Assembly: GCA_012845835.1 (NCBI GenBank)
Contig: JABAKD010000023.1
Coordinates: 2,925,197 to 2,989,196 of the forward strand
Direction of reading: 5' to 3'
From: Undaria pinnatifida
Lineage: Eukaryota > Sar > Phaeophyceae > Laminariales > Alariaceae
Length of the DNA: 64,000 nucleotides
Part shown: positions 21,413-28,483 of the stretch, one piece after another
How the letters are laid out: every line of letters starts with the position of its first letter
Numbering within the stretch: the stretch's first letter is position 1
Notes under the pieces: generated by a model
What the model saw: the letters and a program-made list of their open reading frames with translations, nothing else
Database searches by the model: none
What the model was told of the DNA's origin: nothing
Position numbers and translations under genes: made by a program

Positions 21413-22114
21413 GTAGTCATCACTAAAAATGTAGACCAACAGCGGGGGGTCGTCAACGCTACCTGTGGCGTCGTTAGAGGTTGGCAGGATACCGACGCCT
21501 CCTTAGAAGCCGAGGCACACGAGACCACCCTCGCCCACAAAAGGCCGGCGTGGGTTGAGGTAGAGCTAACGACTGGTAAGGGGAAAGGGAGCAGAGTCAA
21601 GCTGCAGCCTTTCGAGGACAAGGCCGTATGGGTTCCGTTCTGCAGGGGAGTTGCCGTCAGCGGAGCTTACATAGTGAAGCAGTGGCCGCTCATGGTCGCC
21701 GCTTGTATGACTATACATAGGGTACAGGGTGTTGGGTTCGAGCGGGTTGCCGTGTGGATTCCGAGTAGAGGATTCTTCGCCCAGGGCCAGGGGTATACCG
21801 CTGTATCTAGGGGTAAAACTCTTGGGGGCCTGTTCATAGTCTTGCCGAGTGCTGTTTTGCGCGACAGAGGCGCCGCCCGCGATTTCATGAAGGAGGCCTT
21901 CCACCCCCCAATGGACGCCATCAACGCGCTCGCGGAATTGCGCCGAAAAGCGCCAGCGACAGTAACCATCGACACGCGGGGGAGAAGAGTGGCGTACGCC
22001 ACCCTATGGGACGCACGGGAAGCGTATGACGCCCCCGACGGTTGGAGAGGGCTTTGGCCTCGGGACGTTCACAGTAGTGGCCATGGATTGCAGGGGGTCT
22101 ACAACGTAAACTAA

Positions 22115-22329
22115 GTTTGGTCAGGCGAACCACGTCTGTAGCGATGAACATTCCACCAGTCAAGTGTGACAAAACATTCCACCACTCCCGACCATCGTCA
22201 AGTGACTTCTCGCGCGGTCAAATGTGATAAAACATTCCGCCACTGCCGACGATCGCCAAGTGCCTTCTCGCGCAGCGAGTCACCAGTCATGTGTGACAAA
22301 AAACTTCTCCTCTTTACACCAAAAAGCAC
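22115..22329 (+). repeat. Short tandem-like repeat downstream of helicase
   Basis: TGTGACAAAACATTCCACCA, its variant TGTGATAAAACATTCCGCCA and TGTGTGACAAAAAACTTC recur at about 22167, 22222 and 22290 together with CGTCAAGTGACTTCTCGCGC-like phrases. This gives roughly 2.5 units of 55-65 bp. It could be the 3' region of the helicase element. Confidence 0.55.
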
Positions 22330-22339
22330 TTGACGAAAC

Positions 22340-22746
22340 ATGTATTGTTATTTGTTTTGGTTCGATTTCTTCTCTTTTCTTTCCTTTCCTCTATCTTCTT
22401 TTGTTTTCTTTGTCTTATTTTTCCAATTGAAATACGCCTTTCGTGCGTACGCGTAGTTATAGATACTACGTGTGTAGTGTATGCGTGGTATTCTTCCTAG
22501 TTGGCAATCGGAATAGATAGTATGTTTCTCCAGGCGCAAGAAATGACACGTATGCAACATGGACCTGGCACATCGTAAACTGAATCGCGATTTCACTTTT
22601 ACATGTTTCTGGTGGAGGCATGAATTGCGCCAGCTGTGATATATGCGTGTACCACCTTGGGTTGTGTGTGGTTTCTCTAGGGTATTCCTCAGCTCCAGAG
22701 TGACTGGAGCCTGTCCTGTGACCATGGACTTTATTATTATGAAAAT
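22340..22746 (-). repeat. Family E dispersed repeat (minus strand)
   Basis: Family E in its plus orientation runs from a (GTT)n tract through CACTAACTCGCATAATCAAG, GTCACAGGACAGGCTC, AACCCAAGGTGGTACACGC, TTCATGCCTCCACCAGAAAC and GTCTACGATGTGCCAGGTCC to CTCACGCCTGGA. Here it is reversed and joined at 22747 directly to a family S copy. The left 100 bp are a T/C-rich tract. Confidence 0.75.
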
Positions 22747-23050
22747 GAAAATACGCTCCAGCTGTGACATCGAAGATTTCGTCGAAACTCATCTTTGCAA
22801 GCTGTGTGTGATACTCCGATCGCGCGTATTACGAGTTGCGTATCCTCATTAAGGATATAGGTCGGCGACTCCTCTTACAACTACGGTGTAGCTATCAGCG
22901 TCAACAGGGTGATTTTAGTCAGTCTGTGCGTGGAAACTATAAAACCCGTTTCTGAGGGGCACAAAATCTGACAGCTGTGGAGGGAAATGTATTTATTTAT
23001 CAAGTGAATCTTGTAAGTCGAATAACCGGTGAGGGGGGGGGGGAGTTTTG
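22747..23050 (+). repeat. Family S copy, truncated at the G-run
   Basis: It has the complete left end CAGCTGTGACATCGAAG, then ATACTCCGATCGCGCG, AAAATCTGACAGCTGTGG and ATAACCGGTGAGG. It stops after a G-run at 23031-23041 and a short unique stretch. Confidence 0.85.
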
Positions 23051-23082
23051 AAAGACGTGGGGAGAGGTAATGTCGTGAGAAC

Positions 23083-23103
23083 AATCACAACAACAACAAC
23101 AGC

Positions 23104-23185
<82 letters not shown>

Positions 23186-23186
23186 T
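23083..23186. repeat. (CAA)n microsatellite, about 34 units
   Basis: It is an almost perfect CAA array with one AGC interruption near 23100. Confidence 0.95.
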
Positions 23187-23299
23187 ACGTACGTCGCAGT
23201 TGAAATACGTCTTGACCGTCCACCCGAGCAACCGGGCGAGCCTCGTGGAGTCCAGTTTAGCATATCAGTTTTCTGATTGCCACATATCGGCATCTTTCA

Positions 23300-23876
23300 T
23301 TATTATTATTGAGAATACATTTCATCTGTGAGATCGATTTTTTTGTCGATTTTTTTTTTTTTTTACTCCAGCCGATAGGGGAAATATAAAGCTTAAGCTC
23401 ACCACACCTTCACGTATTTTTAAATACGCGTCGTGTGTGGATATTACTCAGTTGCTTTCGCTGCCCAACGCTAGCTGGCACACCCTTCGGATCCCACAGT
23501 ACACTGAAGGGATAGGGTAGCTGTCCTTTTTTTCTCGAAACTCATCTTTGCAAACTACCTGTGTGTGATGCTCCGATCGCGCGTATTACGGGTTGTGTGT
23601 TCTCATTGAGGGTATAGGTCGGCGACTCCCCTTGCAACTACGTTGTAGCTACCAGGGTCAACAGGGTGATGTTCGTCAGTCTGTACGCGGAAACTATAAA
23701 CTTTTTTCTGAGGGTGACAAAAACTGACAGCTGTGGACGGAAATGCATCCGTTTGTCAAGTGATTCCTGTAAGCCGAATAACCTGTGAGGGGAGGGCGGA
23801 GTTTTGAGAGACGTGGGGGCCTGGTTTTAATCTAACGGGAGCGGGTTTTGAGGGGGGGGGGGGGGGGGGGGGGGGA
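23300..23876 (+). repeat. Family S fragments and one family S copy ending in a long G-run
   Basis: A partial end lies at 23308-23345. A copy from about 23535 (CTCGAAACTCATCTTTGC) runs through GATCGCGCG and GACAAAAACTGACAGCTGTG to a run of about 22 G (23852-23874). Confidence 0.75.
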
Positions 23877-24471
23877 TGGGTACTTCTTCCACTGTACGTA
23901 TTTCTCAAGTTTTTTTTTGCCGTAGGCATTCGTCCCACCTCTAGAATATGCGAGAGTTTGTGTACGTGTCGAATGATATACATTTAAGACTAATCCGTAC
24001 ATTATAAAAAAAAATTAGACACTATATTCCCATCAAAATCCTGCACACCCGGTGTCCGTGCCGATTCTATTCTTTGTTACATTTCGTCCTATTTGTAGAG
24101 ATGCAAGCTCCTCTGTGGGCACATAATAAGTATGATACTTTTCGTATGGATCCGTATGGTTTGCACTCGTATGTACAACACATCTACAAAGTCAATTTTG
24201 TAGATAAACGTTTTCGGCGTATATGTTTTATGAAGTGACTTTGCTATTCAATTTTGATGGCGGAAATCGCGCGAAAACAGCAGGGGGCGCGGGTTGCTAC
24301 GAATGGGCAATATCATTTTTTTGTACAATCGATAATGTGTTTCGTTATCCACTTCTTATAATTTACAATATGTTATCATATACTGCTGTAGTACAGTAAT
24401 GATACGTACATACAAGCAAAGGCATAGTCTAAACATCGTCTTTGTTCTTTCGATAACTGCCGTCCTCGCAG
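23877..24471. other. AT-rich region without recognised genes
   Basis: No supportable feature was found except the pyrimidine tract and AG acceptor (CTGCCGTCCTCGCAG) at its right end. Confidence 0.4.
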
Positions 24472-24627
24472 GTGGTTGTCGGTAACATGCAGGAGGAGAT
24501 CGAGAAGGCCACGTTCGCCATCATCCACTACGGGATGGACAATGACATGGGAGCTGAAATCGCGTTTGACGTCTGGCACAATCCTGCAGCGCCTACCACT
24601 GACGACATGGGCGTGAACGAGGGCTGA
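24472..24627 (+). CDS. Possible terminal exon of an unidentified gene
   Basis: Right after a good acceptor (TTTGTTC...CGTCCTCGCAG at 24471) an open stretch of 51 codons begins GTG GTT GTC and ends at TGA 24625-24627. The codons favour C or G in third position (MQEEIEKATFAIIHYGMDND), unlike the AT-rich flanks, so it looks like real or recently real coding sequence. The peptide is acidic, without membrane segment, and ends TTDDMGVNEG. I do not recognise its family. No matching upstream exon was found in the preceding kilobase, which is repeats, so it may be a gene fragment carried in by a transposon. Confidence 0.4.
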   Translation: MVVGNMQEEIEKATFAIIHYGMDNDMGAEIAFDVWHNPAAPTTDDMGVNEG

Positions 24628-24954
24628 GGAATGCTGGGGGGCGGGGGGGCTGGTGGCTACTATTTATATCAGCTCACAGCAGTAGACATGTTCGAGTTCA
24701 AGTCGCCTCTTCCACGCAAAACTGCTGTTCTTGCTGCAGCTACGATAGTAGCTGGATTTTAGCATTCGCGTGTTTTTTTTCGGGGGGGTTGTTGGTTGGA
24801 TTCGAAGTAACGTTTTTTATTTGTTTTTGTAAGTTCAAAAACATTGGGAGTTTGTGGGTCTCTTTGTATAATAGTTGCAACCCGGACGGCTTTATAGTAG
24901 TATTCTTCTAAATTATGGGATAATAGACTAGTCTATAATTGTAATTATATTTGT
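24628..24954. other. Spacer, possible 3' untranslated region
   Basis: G-rich, then AT-rich sequence follows the exon at 24472-24627. No repeat or gene was recognised. Confidence 0.35.
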
Positions 24955-25265
24955 CTAGGGGTTGTTGTTGCTGTTTTTGTTGTTGTTGTTCTCACACTAA
25001 CTCGCATAATCAAGTCCGTGGTCACAGGACAGGCTCAAGTACCTATGGAGCTGAGTGAATACCCCAGGGAAAACACACACAACCCAAGGTGGTACACGCA
25101 TGTATCACAGCTGGCGCAATTCATGCCTCCACCAGAAACATATAAAAGCGGAATCGGGAGTCAGTCTACGATGTGCCAGGTCCAGGCCGGTGCATACGTC
25201 TCACTACTCACGCCTGGAAAAACCAAATATTTCGATCGCCACCCAAGCAAGACTACCACGTATAT
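24955..25265 (+). repeat. Family E dispersed repeat (plus strand)
   Basis: It begins with a short GTT array (24962-24990), CACACTAACTCGCATAATC and GTGGTCACAGGACAGGCTC. It continues with CATGCCTCCACCAGAAAC to CACGCCTGGAAAAACC and joins a reversed family S copy at about 25268. Confidence 0.85.
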
Positions 25266-25267
25266 AT

Positions 25268-25612
25268 TACAGCTCGCTTCTGATCAAAACCAGCCCCCCA
25301 CGTCCTTCAAAACTCCGCCCCCCCCCACACCGGTTATTCGGCTTAAAGGATTCACTTGATAAAAAGATACATTTCCCGCCACAGCTATCAGATTTTGTCC
25401 CCCTCAGGAACGGGTTTTATAGTTTCCGCACACAGACTGACTAAAATCACCCTGTTGACCCTGATAGCTACACTGTAGTTGTAAGGGGAGTCGCCGACCT
25501 ATATCCTTAATGAGGACACACAACTCGTAATGCGCGCGATCGGAGTATCACACACAGCTTGCAAAGATGAGTTTCGACGAAATATTTGACCTCACAGCTG
25601 GAGTGTATTTTC
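25268..25612 (-). repeat. Family S copy (minus strand), truncated near the C/G core
   Basis: It runs from CTTCTGATCAAAACCAGCCC to the end CTCACAGCTGGAGTGTATTT at 25590-25610, with all typical internal phrases. Confidence 0.85.
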
Positions 25613-25659
25613 ATTTTTCAAAATTTTACACGTAGTATCTATCACTACGCATACGCACG

Positions 25660-25875
25660 ACAGGCATAAGTCAATTGGACAAAAATAAACAAAGAAAAGA
25701 AAAGAAGAGAAAGGAAACGAACGAAAAGAGAAGAAAAACGAAACAGAACGAAAAAGGCGAGCACAGAGAAGGAAAAGACAAGAAAAGCAAGAAAAGACAA
25801 GACAAGAAATCAAGAAACGAAGAAGAAGAGAAAAAAAAAAAAAAAGAAAAAGAAGAGGAAAGAAAAATGTCATAC
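25660..25875. repeat. Purine-rich low-complexity tract
   Basis: About 200 bp composed almost only of A and G. The lysine/glutamate ORF across it is an artefact of composition. Confidence 0.8.
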
Positions 25876-25879
25876 TAGC

Positions 25880-26866
25880 AGACCCTAGGAACTGGCTGAG
25901 GATGGCATTGGGCTAACAAAGGGTATCACGTCCTTCATCAATGGCAACTGTGAGAGAACGCAATATGGCGAAGAAGTCAGGGCGGTCTTATGCTACCTTG
26001 TGACGGCCATCAGAAGGCCCACAACTTTCGATACGATGATGGCCAAACCCAGACTTCAGTCTCTTGGGCATGACGCTCCCCCTTCCGCCCGTCCCCTCCC
26101 CTTCCTCCTTTTTCTCCTCCCCCCTCCCCCCCTCCCCCAGTCACCCCCCCCCCCTTCCCCCTCCCTCCCTCTTGCCCCTCCCCCCGGCCGCTTAGAGATG
26201 CCAACGGTGAGTGGCGCTGCCGCAGCCTTTGCGCGTCGCTCCGCGGCTTTGCGTCTCTCCGTTTCATGCCAATTCCGCATAAACAACCCGGCTCCCTCCT
26301 TTACTCTTCGAAACCATCTGCCAGCCTTCTGAGCAGCCTTTCGCCATCCTTCGAATTTAATTCCAAAGACCGACATATTCTCCTTCAGATGATCCATCCA
26401 GTCTTTCTCTTGCCCCCCTGAGTAGCCCTTACCCCCAACAAACTCCCCAAACATCACTCTCTGTGGCAGACGCTCCTCCCCCATACGTGCCACGAATCCC
26501 GCAAACAGAATCCTCTGTTGGCGCACTATCGCCTCAACGCTCTCGGAATCTGTCTGGGCAAGCGCGTCGGCGTACGATAGGGTGTGGTTGTCGCGCTTCC
26601 GTTTCCGCCATCCAAGGCATCGGAGGAGCATGGAGCGGTGAACCCGCCGTACCCTGTCATAGTCGGGCTTTTTCGGGTTCCACGTCATGCAACCGTACAG
26701 CAATGTCTCGACCACCTCAACTTTCAGCAACCGCACCTTCAACCGTAAACGCACACCCGGGCGATCATAGATTTCCATCTTGCACCGCTGGAAGCACGCC
26801 CAGGCCCTCTGAAGACGCCGTGGTTTTTCAACGCAAAGGTCTTTGTCTGCGGTGATAGCCCCGTAT
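25880..26866 (-). pseudogene. Non-LTR (LINE-type) reverse transcriptase, C-terminal tail
   Basis: On the minus strand, from about 26860, the frame reads GAITADKDLCVEKPRRLQRA, CFQRCKMEIYDRPG and VVETLLYGCMTWNPKKPDYD. It continues with RRVHRSMLLRCLGWRKRKRD, TLSYADALAQ, QQRILFAGFVARMGEERLPQ, FVGGKGYSGGQEKDWMDHL and GRWFRRVKEGAGLFMRNWHE, and stays open to about 26056. This is the conserved thumb and tail region of LINE-type reverse transcriptases. The polymerase core and endonuclease are absent, as expected for a 5'-truncated insertion. A C-rich (minus: G-rich) stretch and the 3' untranslated part (25880-26055) match the copy at 15035-15890. Open over about 240 codons, it is much younger than that copy. 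Confidence 0.75.
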
Positions 26867-27029
26867 CAGATGTTCGCAAGCATTTCTATTATTAGATGAC
26901 TAATTTCTATATTGTTAGGAAACGATGCTCGAAATATTTTTATTAGATACTTGTAATTATATTAGTAATTGCCGTGATCGGCATTTCTTGTTTTATTTCT
27001 CGGTTGAAATGATTTTTGGGCTTGCCATA
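26867..27029. other. AT-rich 5' flank of YR element copy 2
   Basis: Unique AT-rich sequence directly before the A1 repeat. The phrase TTATTAGATGACTAATTT and similar short repeats occur, but no gene is visible. Confidence 0.4.
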
Positions 27030-27262
27030 GCGTATTATTATCGAGGCACGAGAAAATAAGGGTTTTGTATGTACGGAAGAAGTTTGGGGTTACTGCACGT
27101 TGACCAATGAGATCAACGCGGGTGGTTACTTGTACTTGTCCTGGTATAGCAAAGGGAACCTTGGATCAGTTTGTCGTGTTGCTGATTAGCAAGCGAAGCA
27201 CGCAGAGAAGAGAGGAGCATCGTCAGCAAGACAAGGTCAAGGTGTGATAGACTGGCTGATTT
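27030..27262 (+). repeat. A1 repeat (5' end) of YR element copy 2
   Basis: It begins GCGTATTATTATCGAGGCAC and continues through AAGAAGTTTGGGGTTACTGC to GTGATAGACTGGCTGATTT, then diverges from A2. It is the likely promoter and 5' leader region by position. Confidence 0.9.
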
Positions 27263-27388
27263 TCTTGCTGATTGCTTGCTGCGACTGCTGCTGCGGTGAG
27301 ACTTCGCTGGTACTGCCGTGGTGACTGCCGTGGCAATAATTCGTTGTGACTACTGCTGTGGCGAGTGCTGCGGGCTGTCTCTGTGACG

Positions 27389-28483
27389 ATGGGGGATTCG
27401 CCGGATGCTGTGGCCCCTGCTGCCGCCAGCGCTAAGGTGGAGGATACTTTGGGTGCCCGGGCCGCCGCAGCTCTCGCGAGCTCGGGGGCTTCCTCTGGGG
27501 CGCAACCGGCCGGTGCGGCCTCGCCTTCGGGTGACTGGGCCACTTGGGCCCGACAGGTCGAAGCCGAATTCGCGCGGGTCCATAAGCGCCTCGACGACAA
27601 TTATGCCGAGTTATCGGCACTCGCCTCTTCCACCCGCGAAGCAGCGGATACATGTACTGATCAGGTTGCTAATCTCGACATCATGGTCAGGCAGTTCATG
27701 GAAAACAACTCCGGTCGGGTAGCCTCCCGAGACGATGGCGACGCTCAGGAGCGGCAGCGTCAAAAAGCCCAGCTTGCCACCGAACTAACAACGTGGAAAA
27801 GAGTGAACACAGCCAGGAAGCTGTGGATCATTCGAGGGCGTATCCCCCCGAACCTCGGGGACTCTCCCGCTTACGCGTTTACGGTGGCGGTCATGGGCTT
27901 GCGCGCGCACACCTTCAGCAACTATAGCATGCTGTCCGTCCCAGAAGCGCATGCGGTGCTATGTGACATGGTTAATCGCGACATCGCTTTGTGGGTGAGT
28001 GAGCTCATGCGTGCTGCGCAGCGGTCTTCCCCTGCTATTGTCCCTCCCCCAGCTGGCACGGCGTTCGACCCCCCACCCGTGCCCGCCTTCGTGCGCACTC
28101 TCGAATTTTGCCGCGGCGGGGGGGAGGTTCTCCGGCTCGTACTCAGTAGCATCGGTTCCGGCGCAGACAGGCCCACCAAGCGGAAGGCAACCGCTCCCCC
28201 CGCTGGGTCGCCCGGGTCTAAGGGAAAGGCCAGCTCAAGTCTCCCCCAGGTGTGCCGAATGTATGCGCGCACCGGTAAATGCAATTGGTCTCCGTGTAAG
28301 TTTCTGCACGAGGCCCCCGCGGCCTCGGCGTCCTCGCCATCTCCACCCGCTCGCAGAGAGGAAGGCGGTGGAAGCGTAGCGGCGGGCGGAGGGTCGCGGG
28401 CGTTGTCGTTGCGGCCGGTCCTCCCCGCGGGGGGCAGCAGGGGGGGCGAGGGGGGCAGAGGCGCTGGTTCTGGTTCGGTATGA
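27389..28483 (+). CDS. Gag-like protein of YR retrotransposon with CCCH-type zinc finger
   Basis: From the ATG at 27389 the ORF encodes 364 residues. The first 60 residues are alanine-rich (MGDSPDAVAPAAASAKVED). A predicted helical segment follows (VEAEFARVHKRLDDNYAEL), then a conserved core also found in copy 3 (FTVAVMGLRAHTFSNYSML, LPEAHAVL-like). Near residue 290 is VCRMYARTGKCNWSPCKFLH, spacing C-X8-C-X4-C-X3-H, a CCCH-type nucleic-acid-binding finger. The C terminus is glycine/serine/arginine-rich. By position and finger it should coat the element RNA. It ends at TGA 28481-28483, and the downstream polymerase ORF continues in the same frame. Confidence 0.8.
   Translation: MGDSPDAVAPAAASAKVEDTLGARAAAALASSGASSGAQPAGAASPSGDWATWARQVEAEFARVHKRLDDNYAELSALASSTREAADTCTDQVANLDIMVRQFMENNSGRVASRDDGDAQERQRQKAQLATELTTWKRVNTARKLWIIRGRIPPNLGDSPAYAFTVAVMGLRAHTFSNYSMLSVPEAHAVLCDMVNRDIALWVSELMRAAQRSSPAIVPPPAGTAFDPPPVPAFVRTLEFCRGGGEVLRLVLSSIGSGADRPTKRKATAPPAGSPGSKGKASSSLPQVCRMYARTGKCNWSPCKFLHEAPAASASSPSPPARREEGGGSVAAGGGSRALSLRPVLPAGGSRGGEGGRGAGSGSV

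Larger units (their letters stand above)
18742..22114 (+). mobile_element. Probable Helitron2/helentron-type relic (OTU protease plus PIF1-like helicase)
   Basis: An OTU-type cysteine protease domain and the C-terminal half of a PIF1-like superfamily 1 helicase follow each other on one strand, joined by several GT-AG introns. Family knowledge: OTU domains fused to or beside PIF1-like helicases occur in Helitron2/helentron proteins. I see neither a Rep (HUH) nuclease with its two-His motif nor the Walker A/B part of the helicase. Element ends could not be identified. The 343-bp satellite abuts the 5' side. Confidence 0.5.
20611..22114 (+). pseudogene. PIF1-like helicase, C-terminal part, broken
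   Basis: From 20611 the frame enters a 70-bp tandem duplication (20619-20688 and 20689-20758) that shifts it. Skipping one repeat unit restores an open frame to TAG at 20911. From 20930 another frame reads VAWDVLLNRVVGLVGNDTLE, then PQCHEINEDHLRAL, and LHQGLK, as in the region between motifs IV and V of PIF1-type helicases. A phase-0 intron (21286-21412) leads to VVITKNVDQQRGVVNATCG, MTIHRVQGVGFERV and GQGYTAVSRGKTLGGL, which are helicase motifs V and VI. The enzyme would unwind DNA using ATP, but the Walker A (GxxGxGKS/T) and Walker B motifs are absent. The duplication and a second frame break near 20900 mark it as inactive. Confidence 0.7.

Noticed and set aside
22993..23293. Poly-Val/poly-Cys ORFs
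   Set aside because: They are translations of the (CAA)n microsatellite.
25592..25878. Lys/Glu-rich ORF on plus strand and Phe/Leu-rich ORF on minus strand
   Set aside because: Both are artefacts of a purine-only tract.
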